NCBI GenBank assembly: GCA_020631295.1
Contig: JAHDHN010000039.1
Coordinates: 1-12,872, forward strand
Direction: 5' to 3'
Source: Rickettsiales bacterium
Lineage (GTDB): Bacteria; Pseudomonadota; Alphaproteobacteria; Rickettsiales; UBA8987
DNA: 12,872 bases
Both the position numbers and the translations under genes were made by a program. Under the pieces are notes generated by a model. That model ran no database searches. It was not told the origin of the DNA and worked only from the letters and a program-made list of their open reading frames with translations. How positions within the stretch are numbered: the stretch's first letter is position 1; each line of letters starts with the position of its first letter. Below, one piece after another: positions 5,309-11,572 of the stretch.

Positions 5309-5324
5309 TGCTTCACGTGAAACA
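5309..5324. other. parS site 13
   Basis: TGCTTCACGTGAAACA, in the presumed parA leader, just after the imperfect hairpin at 5272-5305. Confidence 0.87.
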
Positions 5325-5342
5325 CACGAAAAAGCATGTTTA

Positions 5343-5358
5343 TGCTTCACGTGAAACA
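5343..5358. other. parS site 14 (upstream of parA)
   Basis: TGCTTCACGTGAAACA, ending 18 bases before the parA ATG and abutting the ribosome-binding region. Confidence 0.87.
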
Positions 5359-5376
5359 TGTATGGGAGAGATGTAA

Positions 5377-6138
5377 ATGCATTGTTTTGCTATAACCAAT
5401 CAAAAAGGCGGTGTGGGGAAAACCACTACGGCAGTGAATTTGGCCACGGCCTTTGCTGCAATTAGCCAGCGCGTGCTGTTGCTGGATTTTGACCCGCAGG
5501 GCAATGCATCCACCGGCTTGGGGTGTGAGCCTGCTTCACGTGAAACACAAAATAGCTACGCGGTGATGACGGGCGCCACGCCATTAAAGGATGCCTGCTT
5601 GAAAACAGCGATCCCTAATTTGAGCTTGCTGCCGGCGGTGGTGGATCTGGCCAGTGTGGACGTGGAATTGGCCCAAACGATTGCGCGCGAATTTATTCTG
5701 AAGAAGCAGCTGGAAACGGTGCAGGACCAGTTTGATATGGTGCTGATTGATACACCGCCTTCCTTGGGCCTGCTTACCATCAACGCGCTGGTGGCTGCCA
5801 AGCATGTGTTAGTGCCGATGCAGTGCGAATTTTTTGCGATGGAGGGGCTTGCGCATCTGATGCGTACGGTGGAGCTGGTGCGGGCGAATTTGAATACATC
5901 GCTGAGCATTTTTGGCATTGCGCTGACCATGTATGACCGCCGCAATAAGCTGACGGGTGAGGTGGAAGAAGAGGTGCGCGGCCATTTAAAAGAGATGGTG
6001 TTTAACACGGTGATTCCGCGTAATGTGCGCTTGTCTGAAGCGCCGTCTTACGGCAAACCCGCCATTTTATATGACCATAAAAGCCCTGGCAGTGCGGCCT
6101 ATGTGGCCCTTGCCAAAGAGGTGTGGGAGCGGTTGTAG
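5377..6138 (+). CDS. parA: chromosome-partitioning ATPase ParA (Soj)
   Basis: A deviant Walker-type ATPase that binds the nucleoid as an ATP dimer and is stimulated by ParB-parS, moving the duplicated origins apart. The 253 residues show QKGGVGKTT (9-17) with the signature lysine, the A' motif DFDPQGNASTGLG (37-49), Walker B LIDTPPSLG (123-131), and the C-terminal NVRLSEAPSYGKP (216-228). Length is normal for chromosomal ParA. GGGAGAG seven bases upstream supports the ATG at 5377. A parS site is embedded in the gene (5532-5547), encoding PASRET at residues 52-57 between the A' motif and the SYAV strand, a variable surface segment in the family. It lies downstream of parB with its own long leader, unlike the usual parA-parB operon. 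Confidence 0.97.
   Translation: MHCFAITNQKGGVGKTTTAVNLATAFAAISQRVLLLDFDPQGNASTGLGCEPASRETQNSYAVMTGATPLKDACLKTAIPNLSLLPAVVDLASVDVELAQTIAREFILKKQLETVQDQFDMVLIDTPPSLGLLTINALVAAKHVLVPMQCEFFAMEGLAHLMRTVELVRANLNTSLSIFGIALTMYDRRNKLTGEVEEEVRGHLKEMVFNTVIPRNVRLSEAPSYGKPAILYDHKSPGSAAYVALAKEVWERL
5532..5547. other. parS site 15 (within parA)
   Basis: TGCTTCACGTGAAACA, read in frame as part of PASRET in ParA. Confidence 0.87.
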
Positions 6139-6152
6139 CCATTTTAAATGGC
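6138..6152. repeat. short palindrome after parA
   Basis: GCCATTTTAAATGGC, 7-bp arms around one T, beginning at the last base of the parA stop codon. A hairpin could form (GCCAT/ATGGC), but no T-tract follows, so termination is uncertain. Confidence 0.35.
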
Positions 6153-6154
6153 CG

Positions 6155-6170
6155 TGCTTCACGTGAAGTA
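6155..6170. other. parS site 16 (one mismatch)
   Basis: TGCTTCACGTGAAGTA: the right arm ends GTA where other copies have GCA or ACA, so the outer symmetry is broken. It is the rightmost member of the cluster, 17 bases after the parA stop. Confidence 0.7.
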
Positions 6171-6182
6171 TCCAAAATTATA

Positions 6183-6382
6183 TGTCATCTTGCCGTGTCC
6201 GCCATAGCCTTGACGACGGCGGGAACCGGACTATCTCAGGCCAAAGGAGAGATGTTTGTTGCTATGGCCCTAGATCTTTAGGACTCTGTGCTTCGCTTGT
6301 CCGAAGATGACGAGTTGGGCACGAGATTTCTCACATGCGTTTCCGCCTACGCGTAAAGCTTCGGCGGACAGGCGGAATGACA
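6183..6382. repeat. palindromic (MITE-like) element C
   Basis: Left end TGTCATCTTGCCGTGTCCGC and right end GGCGGACAGGCGGAATGACA are inverted copies of the same end as in element B; the ATAGCCTTGACGACGGCGG block is also shared. The interior is different and shorter. GAGATTTCTCACAT near the right end is also in element A. Confidence 0.65.
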
Positions 6383-6474
6383 ATGTTTGCAATGCGTCAC
6401 TTATTATTCCTATAAACATAAAAAACATGTAAAATGTTTGTAATATAGGTGCGGCATAATGGAAGTCAGAGAGA

Positions 6475-6511
6475 TATAGCATTCCCGTGGGTAAATTTCG
6501 AAAATGCTATA
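6475..6511. repeat. 37-bp hairpin repeat, copy 2
   Basis: Identical over 37 bases to 4680-4716. No 29-bp module is next to this copy. It lies about 95 bases downstream of the band-7 stop codon on that gene's strand, where it could shape the transcript end. Confidence 0.75.
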
Positions 6512-6605
6512 GTTCAGCAGCAGCATCAAACGGCTTGGAAGGTTTTTTCCATTCTTTAGAAGGCGCTGTAGCTCTTCATCAGAAGGTACACCTACCACGG
6601 ACAAC

Positions 6606-7541
6606 CTACTTAGCTGAGCTACTTTTTTGCTTCACATTGTCGAACACTGCCAGTGCTTGGGCCACCATGGAGCTGGCATCGCCCGGATTGGCCGGCAGAA
6701 GCACGGTATTATTCTCTTTAGCGAGTTTTTCAAAGGCAGCAACATATTGCTCTGCAATGCGGTACCCTACTGCATCACTGCCGCCCTTGGTTTGGATAGA
6801 AGCAGCCACCACTTCCACGCCCTTGGCGGTGGCTTCTGCCACACGTTCAATCGCTTCGGCCTCACCTTTTGCGCGGTTTACCTGGTCATGCATTGCAGCT
6901 TCCGATGCTAATACAATTTCCTGCTTGGCACCTTCTGCCACATTGATAGTGGCCTGGCGCTTACCCTCAGATTCCAGAATCTCGGCACGTTTATGACGTT
7001 CTGCCGTTACCTGCTGTTCCATTGCCTTCAGCACGCTGGCGGGCGGTGTGATGTCTTTAATTTCGTAACGCAAGCACTCAATACCCCACGCGTTAGAGGC
7101 CTGATTAATGGCATGCACAATGCGATGGTTCAGATTCTCACGTTCCTCAAAGGTAGCATCCATGCTGAGTTTACCAATTTCCGAACGCATGGTGGTTTGT
7201 GCCAGCTGAGTGAGGGCATAATACGGGTTTTCCACACCATAAGAGGCATTTTTCGGATCCAGCACTTTCATGTAAATTACACCGTCCAGATTCAGTGTTA
7301 CATTATCGCGGGTGATCGCGCTTTGTGATTGCACATCCATTGCCTCTTCTTTTAGCGAGTGCTTATAGGCCACACGGTCAAAAAACGGAATGATAAGGTG
7401 CAGACCGCCATGCAATGTTTTGCGGTAACGTCCCAAACGCTCAATAATATAGGCCTGCTGCTGTGGTACCACGCGAATACCTTTCAGCACAATAATCACA
7501 AAGAAAATACCTAACGCGACGAAAAAGAATTCTCCACCCAT
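6606..7541 (-). CDS. SPFH/band-7 (stomatin-like, QmcA-type) membrane protein
   Basis: A membrane-anchored prohibitin/stomatin-family scaffold that oligomerises at the inner membrane; bacterial relatives organise membrane domains and interact with FtsH or other proteases. The 311 residues begin with one transmembrane helix (about 5-20), then the SPFH domain with QQQAYIIERLGRY (27-39), TRDNVTLNLDGVIY (78-91), TTMRSEIGK (117-125) and YEIKDITPP (159-167), and then an Ala/Glu-rich coiled coil (about 175-250). Start choice: AAGGAG at 7550-7555 lies eight bases before the ATG at 7541; the GTG at 7550 overlaps that site and is rejected. The gene follows the ankyrin gene by 67 bases on the same strand. 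The C-terminus may be altered: shifting frame in two A6 runs would add a plausible tail (see findings). No NfeD partner is visible. Confidence 0.92.
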   Translation of the reverse strand: MGGEFFFVALGIFFVIIVLKGIRVVPQQQAYIIERLGRYRKTLHGGLHLIIPFFDRVAYKHSLKEEAMDVQSQSAITRDNVTLNLDGVIYMKVLDPKNASYGVENPYYALTQLAQTTMRSEIGKLSMDATFEERENLNHRIVHAINQASNAWGIECLRYEIKDITPPASVLKAMEQQVTAERHKRAEILESEGKRQATINVAEGAKQEIVLASEAAMHDQVNRAKGEAEAIERVAEATAKGVEVVAASIQTKGGSDAVGYRIAEQYVAAFEKLAKENNTVLLPANPGDASSMVAQALAVFDNVKQKSSSAK

Positions 7542-7549
7542 ATGCAACA

Positions 7550-7555
7550 CTCCTT
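7550..7555 (-). promoter_or_regulatory. ribosome-binding site fixing the band-7 start
   Basis: The minus strand reads AAGGAG, then eight bases, then ATG at 7541. The longer GTG start at 7550 would lie inside this site. Confidence 0.75.
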
Positions 7556-7608
7556 ACTGTTGGTTGTTCTAGAATAGACTACAGAAATCTCTGTATATTG
7601 CAATCGCT

Positions 7609-9564
7609 CTATTGCCCTTCACGCATTGCGCGCAGTTTCTGCAGGAAGGCGGCTTGGTCGCTGGTTAGCCCCTCTGGCATGGCTGCCGGCATGGTGGGTG
7701 CTGCAACAGGCTGCACAAAGGGTGCAGGTTGCGCTGGCGCTATTGTTGGCTGCAACTCAGCTGGCAATTGCTGTGGGTGAGAAGGCGCTGTGGCATAAGG
7801 CGAGGCTTGCGCGCCTGATGCAGCAGATTTTAACTGCAGATTGCGTGTGCCTTGCACCTTATTTGTTTGTTCTACAGGCGCTACAGAAAGACGCGTGCTA
7901 GCAGGCGAGGGCAGCGTGCCAGAAGACACAGGCGCCACAGACAGGCGCGGAATATCACGCACAGAAGTGCTGTTTTTCTCCGCTGCAGCCTGCGCGAGTG
8001 CACGTGCACGCAAGGCGGCTAGCTCCTTCGTACGCTCTGGCGAGAGCGGTGCCGCCGCTGTTGCAGCCGGTTGCGGTTGGCGTGGTGCAGCTATATTAGC
8101 AAGGCCTGGCTGGTTATTTTCCTTGGCCCATGTCTCCCATTTCAACTGTGATTGTGTGAATGCGTTCAAGCGCGTTTGCGGCAAGCGGCTCACATATTCT
8201 GCATAAAGGCCAGGTTGGCCTGTGCGGCTGGTAACTTGACTGAGCAATGCCAGGCGCTTGTTGTTTGCCAGCGCTTTCTGTTCTGGTGTGAGGCTAGAAA
8301 ATAGCCCATCCACTTCATTCCATTGATGCAGCAACGCCTCTGCCGCCACAGCATGTTGTGGCTTCAGCGGTAAGGTAAAATTGACCGGTGTTTGCTTCAC
8401 GCCTTGAGGCAGCATTTCCACCGGTGCCAAGCTTTGTGGTCCAGCAGCAGCCGGGCGAGCAGCCACAGGCTGCTGCGCAGCTTGCAACAGCAATTGTTGC
8501 AATGGTTGATTGCCCTTAAACCCGGCCACATCCAGCGCGGTAAGGCCTTGTGTATTAGGGCGCCTTGCGTCCACACCGGCCTGCAGCAATGTGTGTGTGA
8601 TGGGTACATTGCCCATCATGGCAGAAATATGCAGCATGCTGTTGCCGTTACTGTCTTGAATATTGGCATTGGCGCCACGCGCAATCAAGCTCTGCAGCAC
8701 AGGCAGATTTTGTGCATAGACCGATTCCACCAACGCGGTGCTGCCCAAATTATCGGACAAGCTCACATCCGCACCTAGCTTAATATATTGCAGTGCAAGG
8801 TCTGTGTGATTTGCCAAAATGGCCAGCTGCAAGGGCGATACCCCATAATTATTGCGGTGATTCACATTGGCTTTCGCCAGTAATAATGCCTTGATAATGG
8901 GCGCATTGCCAGCAGCGGTGGCAATCATCAGCGGGCTGTTGCCATGCGTATCAATCACATCTGCCGCCACGCCTTTTTTCAACAGTGCAATCACGCCAGA
9001 AAGATCATTGCTGGCCGTGGCATCCAAAAGCGCTTGTGAATATTGCAGGCTATGGCTCACATTTTGTTGCAAGCGTACCTTATTAATTTTTTGCGGTACT
9101 TTTGGTGCCTTTGTATGTGGCTGATATTGCTGAGACGGCACGCGGCGTGTTGTTGTATTACTGTTCTGCGTGGACGAGGCTTTTACCTTAATAATGCTGT
9201 TCTCTTTTTCTGCCTTTTTGCGTGCCTCTTCATCTTGCTTGGCTTTTTGCGCCAGCAAGGCTTCCGCCTGGGCAGTGGCTTCTTCTGGAGAAAGCTCTTT
9301 AATAGTGGGTGGTGTAGCAGGCTGCTCTTGCGTGATAATGTTGGTCACCGCATTATCCGGCAGCACATTATCCGCAGGAGAGACCTCATCCAGCAACTTC
9401 ATCAGGTCATTATCCACAGAAGACTGGTTGCCTTGCTGCGTGATGGTATCTTGCAGCGCCTGCAAATCCGGTTCATTAAAATCCAACTTAGGCAAGGCCG
9501 GCGCCTGTGCCATTGCCGCTGCTGCTGCACAGGATGTTACTAAAAGGGTAAAATTACGTATCAT
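7609..9564 (-). CDS. exported ankyrin-repeat protein
   Basis: A 651-residue protein, apparently secreted across the inner membrane, built for protein binding; the partner is unknown. From ATG 9564 it starts with a signal peptide (MIRNFTLLVTSCAAAAAMAQ, cleavage likely after AMAQA at 21). An acidic, low-complexity stretch with a short Ala/Glu/Lys helix (about 91-122) follows. Six ankyrin repeats of exact 33-residue period cover about 173-365, with hallmarks such as GNSPLMIATAAGN and GADVSLSD. The rest is a Pro/Ala/Gln-rich tail (about 365-651) containing RLSVAPV twice (540 and 559). A longer reading from a TTG at 9663 would place 33 residues before the signal peptide, so I reject it. No strong ribosome-binding site is seen. 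Ankyrin proteins are frequent in host-associated Alphaproteobacteria and can be effectors, but a periplasmic structural role is equally possible. Confidence 0.85.
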   Translation of the reverse strand: MIRNFTLLVTSCAAAAAMAQAPALPKLDFNEPDLQALQDTITQQGNQSSVDNDLMKLLDEVSPADNVLPDNAVTNIITQEQPATPPTIKELSPEEATAQAEALLAQKAKQDEEARKKAEKENSIIKVKASSTQNSNTTTRRVPSQQYQPHTKAPKVPQKINKVRLQQNVSHSLQYSQALLDATASNDLSGVIALLKKGVAADVIDTHGNSPLMIATAAGNAPIIKALLLAKANVNHRNNYGVSPLQLAILANHTDLALQYIKLGADVSLSDNLGSTALVESVYAQNLPVLQSLIARGANANIQDSNGNSMLHISAMMGNVPITHTLLQAGVDARRPNTQGLTALDVAGFKGNQPLQQLLLQAAQQPVAARPAAAGPQSLAPVEMLPQGVKQTPVNFTLPLKPQHAVAAEALLHQWNEVDGLFSSLTPEQKALANNKRLALLSQVTSRTGQPGLYAEYVSRLPQTRLNAFTQSQLKWETWAKENNQPGLANIAAPRQPQPAATAAAPLSPERTKELAALRARALAQAAAEKNSTSVRDIPRLSVAPVSSGTLPSPASTRLSVAPVEQTNKVQGTRNLQLKSAASGAQASPYATAPSHPQQLPAELQPTIAPAQPAPFVQPVAAPTMPAAMPEGLTSDQAAFLQKLRAMREGQ

Positions 9565-9793
9565 GGGCAATAGTATCAGGCAAAAGCATAGGAATGTAAA
9601 GTGACGGTTTTGTGATAAAATCACGATATAGTCATTCTTCTTAAGAAAGTTACAGCTCTGCAAATAGCCTTTGCCTGCGCATTGTTGCGCACGTACTTTT
9701 ACGTACGCTTACCCACCAATGCTCACCAAAGATCTATTTTCGAGGAATGTAACTTTTTAATAAGAGCGACTATATTACACAGATTAGTACTAA
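9565..9793. other. structured spacer between ankyrin gene and zinc-finger gene
   Basis: No gene is seen. AAAGTTAC (9646-9653) and GTAACTTT (9749-9756) can close a loop of about 95 bases containing further inverted pairs: GCGCA/TGCGC near 9676-9690 and ACGTA/TACGT near 9691-9706. TTAGTACTAA (9784-9793) is a perfect palindrome touching the zinc-finger stop codon. It could be a processed or terminating part of the leftward transcript, or another dispersed repeat. Confidence 0.45.
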
Positions 9794-9961
9794 TTAACCC
9801 TTTAGTACAAATTGCTTGCCGCAATAAGGGCACATCACATCACGCTTGGAAGGTGCAATTTCCAAATATACTTTTGGATGGCCAGCCGCACCCTGTCCGC
9901 CATCGCAAGAGACATGGCGAGAGGTTACTTTTTCAGTCTTTATTGTTCGTTTGTTAACCAT
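9794..9961 (-). CDS. small zinc-finger domain protein (NDUFS6-like)
   Basis: A 55-residue protein with the arrangement VSCDGG, GHPKVYLEI and CPYCGKQF, the zinc-ribbon pattern (C, H, CxxC) of the alphaproteobacterial relatives of mitochondrial complex I subunit NDUFS6. In mitochondria this family helps complex I assembly; the bacterial role is less certain. The ATG at 9961 gives the usual compact protein; an upstream TTG at 9985 would add eight residues without a ribosome-binding site. It is divergent from the gene at 10037. The downstream genes on this strand are the ankyrin and band-7 genes. Confidence 0.85.
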   Translation of the reverse strand: MVNKRTIKTEKVTSRHVSCDGGQGAAGHPKVYLEIAPSKRDVMCPYCGKQFVLKG

Positions 9962-9991
9962 TTTTGTCACAATTATTTCACACAAAATCGT

Positions 9992-9997
9992 TATAGT
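9992..9997 (+). promoter_or_regulatory. possible -10 box for the 10037 gene cluster
   Basis: TATAGT in the AT-rich divergent spacer, 40 bases before the start at 10037. No -35 hexamer at normal distance is seen, so this is weak. Confidence 0.25.
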
Positions 9998-10036
9998 ATA
10001 TTTAGGCTGTAATAAATCGCAAACAGGAAGGATGCA

Positions 10037-10558
10037 ATGCCCTTTTCGCTATTATATGCATATGATGTGGACCGAGACGCATTCCTGGCAGATGCAGACA
10101 AGCTTTCTGCTATGAAGGATCTATTGCGCAAGGAAGAGCTGCTGGGCAGTAATATTGACCGCAGCATGGATTTATATGCGCGCAAGCATATGGCAGAATA
10201 CCGGGATTATCTGCGCAATACGCATAATTTTGATGGCCATAGCTACCGCAAGAAATTTGAGCTGATTGTGCCTTACGATAAACAGCGCAATGTAAAAGGC
10301 TTTAAGGAAGATTTTGAGCTGGTGGAAATTGCCGAGGATGCGGCGCATAATTTCCAGATCACCTTCCATTTTAAAACACCGCGTAATGTGGAAGATACGG
10401 CGCGTGAGATGCGCTTTATTCGCGACGCGCTGTCGCAGCAATATGAAAATCCGATTATTGCCCCCAAATTACTGGGCAATATTCGCCGTTTTTCACGTGA
10501 ACATTATTACTCATCACAGCTTTATGTGATGCAAGACAAAGGAGCACTCCATGGTTAA
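10037..10558 (+). CDS. unknown 173-residue protein
   Basis: I do not recognise this protein. It is soluble-looking, rich in charged residues and Tyr/Phe, with no signal peptide or membrane segment. An N-terminal helical part (about 12-65, with DADKLSAMKDLLRKEELL and MAEYRDYLRNTHNFDG) precedes an alternating-strand part (about 70-125, KFELIVPYDKQRNVKGF and NFQITFHFKTPRN), then a helical end. GGAAGG upstream of the ATG supports the start. Its stop overlaps the next start by 8 bases, so the two are translationally coupled. A degenerate parS core (TTCACGTGAA, 10492-10501) occurs in it, probably by chance. Codon use looks like that of the neighbours, so it appears resident rather than recently acquired. 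Confidence 0.85.
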   Translation: MPFSLLYAYDVDRDAFLADADKLSAMKDLLRKEELLGSNIDRSMDLYARKHMAEYRDYLRNTHNFDGHSYRKKFELIVPYDKQRNVKGFKEDFELVEIAEDAAHNFQITFHFKTPRNVEDTAREMRFIRDALSQQYENPIIAPKLLGNIRRFSREHYYSSQLYVMQDKGALHG

Positions 10559-10808
10559 GGCAAATAGGGAAAATTTTAATATCAATGCACTAGCCAAGAT
10601 TATTAAGGATGATCTTATAGACAGCGTCACCAAAGTGGTAGAAATAGCTGAAGGTATGGGGTTGCCTATTGATCTCTCGGCCTTAGAAGGTGTGGCGATG
10701 AGCGACACTATAGATGGCGCTGAGTTTGCAGCACCATCAGAAGCAGGAAAAGAATACCCGTCCAGCCACATGCCCAGCGCAAGCCCATCGGGTAAGCATA
10801 TAAGCTAG
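10551..10808 (+). CDS. unknown 85-residue protein
   Basis: Not recognised. The N-terminal half (about 8-42) is a likely amphipathic helix, with NINALAKIIKDDLIDSVTKV and then EIAEGMGLPIDL; the second half is Ser/Ala/Pro-rich and probably disordered. AAAGGAG (10538-10544) precedes the ATG at six bases, inside the end of the upstream gene, and the 8-base overlap implies coupled translation. It may be a partner of the 173-residue protein (inference from overlap). Confidence 0.75.
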   Translation: MVKANRENFNINALAKIIKDDLIDSVTKVVEIAEGMGLPIDLSALEGVAMSDTIDGAEFAAPSEAGKEYPSSHMPSASPSGKHIS

Positions 10809-10816
10809 CACATTTA

Positions 10817-11572
10817 ATGGCAGCCCTTGTCACAGCGTCTGCAAGGGCGTATGGTGCTTCTATGGGCAATAAGATAGATATTTCAGAAAATTTGCGTGCG
10901 GTGCATGCAGCCATTAAGGCCGCACCGAAGGAGTTTTTATTGCCCGATGAAGCAGCTGCCGCCACGCAAGTGATTGCGGTGAGCAAAACATTTGATGCTG
11001 AAAACATTATGCCTGCCTTGCAGGCCGGCCACCGCGTGTTTGGTGAAAACCGCGTGCAGGAGGCCGCACAAAAATGGCCGGCGCTGAAGCAGCAATTTCC
11101 GGATACTTCCTTGCATCTTATCGGCCCGTTGCAGACCAACAAAGTAAAAGACGCACTCAAGCTGTTTGATGTGATCCACACGCTCGACCGCGAAAAATTA
11201 GCCTTAGAGTTTGTGAAGCAGCGTGATGAAAAAAAGGCGATATTGCCGCCCATGTTCATTCAGGTCAATAGCGGTGCAGAACCTCAAAAAGCCGGTGTAC
11301 TGCCAGCAGAATTGGGTGAATTTGTGGGGTTTGCACGGAAGAAATGCAAGCTGCCTGTATGCGGCTTGATGTGCATCCCACCAGCGGGTGAGCCTCCAGC
11401 GCCTTATTTTTTGCAGCTTAAAGAAGCCTCGCTGCAATATAATTTGCCTGAGTTAAGCATGGGTATGAGCGCAGATTATGCGCTTGCTGCCGCTATGGGT
11501 GCCACATATGTGCGCGTGGGTAGCGCTATTTTTGGCCCACGCAGCAACAGCCCGAAAGGGACAGCCTCATGA
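10817..11572 (+). CDS. yggS: YggS/PLPBP-family pyridoxal-phosphate homeostasis protein
   Basis: A single-domain alanine-racemase-fold protein that binds pyridoxal 5'-phosphate and buffers vitamin B6 and amino-acid pools without known catalysis. Motifs seen: IAVSKT with the PLP lysine (Lys57 from the first ATG), FGENRVQE (75-82), HLIGPLQTNK (100-109), GLMCIPP (183-189), and LSMGMSADY followed by GATYVRVGSAIFG (228-240), the phosphate-binding end. From 10817 it is 251 residues; the ATG at 10862 gives 236 and starts MGNKIDISENLRAV, closer to family N-termini. Neither has a clear ribosome-binding site; 10817 lies 8 bases after the previous stop, so coupling is possible. The stop overlaps the next ATG by 4 bases (ATGA). 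Confidence 0.93.
   Translation: MAALVTASARAYGASMGNKIDISENLRAVHAAIKAAPKEFLLPDEAAAATQVIAVSKTFDAENIMPALQAGHRVFGENRVQEAAQKWPALKQQFPDTSLHLIGPLQTNKVKDALKLFDVIHTLDREKLALEFVKQRDEKKAILPPMFIQVNSGAEPQKAGVLPAELGEFVGFARKKCKLPVCGLMCIPPAGEPPAPYFLQLKEASLQYNLPELSMGMSADYALAAAMGATYVRVGSAIFGPRSNSPKGTAS

Larger units (their letters stand above)
4589..5376. other. repeat- and parS-rich non-coding region between parB and parA
   Basis: These 788 bases have no supportable gene. In order: an inverted-repeat module plus hairpin (4640-4717); a parS-bearing direct repeat (4720-4756); element B (4765-5003); a 34-bp palindrome around a canonical parS (5004-5037); parS at 5048; a small GCAGG/CCTGC hairpin followed by TTTT (5099-5117); a 15-bp-arm hairpin (5130-5163); the inverted module copy (5171-5199); a 12-bp-arm hairpin (5228-5255); a -10-like box (5265-5270); and two parS sites before parA. 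The leftward open frame across element B is read through repeats and has no gene features. Confidence 0.8.
6139..6605. other. non-coding region between parA and the band-7 gene
   Basis: These 467 bases between convergent genes hold the last parS site (6155), element C (6183-6382), the second 37-bp hairpin (6475-6511), and at 6507-6622 a possible out-of-frame tail of the band-7 gene. The small leftward open frames here start at non-ATG codons or run through the repeats. Confidence 0.75.

Noticed and set aside
2029..6170. Regular repeat array read as CRISPR
   Set aside because: The repeats are 16-bp palindromes at irregular distances, some inside genes, with no uniform spacers or cas genes.
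7542..7550. GTG start at 7550 for the band-7 gene
   Set aside because: It overlaps the AAGGAG ribosome-binding site that is correctly spaced for the ATG at 7541.
7999..8010. GTGCACGTGCAC palindrome in the ankyrin gene
   Set aside because: It shares only CACGTG with parS and lacks the TTC/GAA blocks; probably a codon coincidence.
9565..9663. Longer start (TTG at 9663) for the ankyrin protein
   Set aside because: It would bury the signal peptide 33 residues inside the protein, and the ATG at 9564 gives a textbook export signal.
9962..9985. TTG start at 9985 for the zinc-finger gene
   Set aside because: It adds eight residues without a ribosome-binding site; the ATG at 9961 gives the usual compact form.
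10489..10504. Core TTCACGTGAA inside the 173-residue unknown gene as a seventeenth parS
   Set aside because: Only the inner 10 bases match; the outer arms (TTT and CAT) fit none of the variants and it lies over 4 kb from the cluster.
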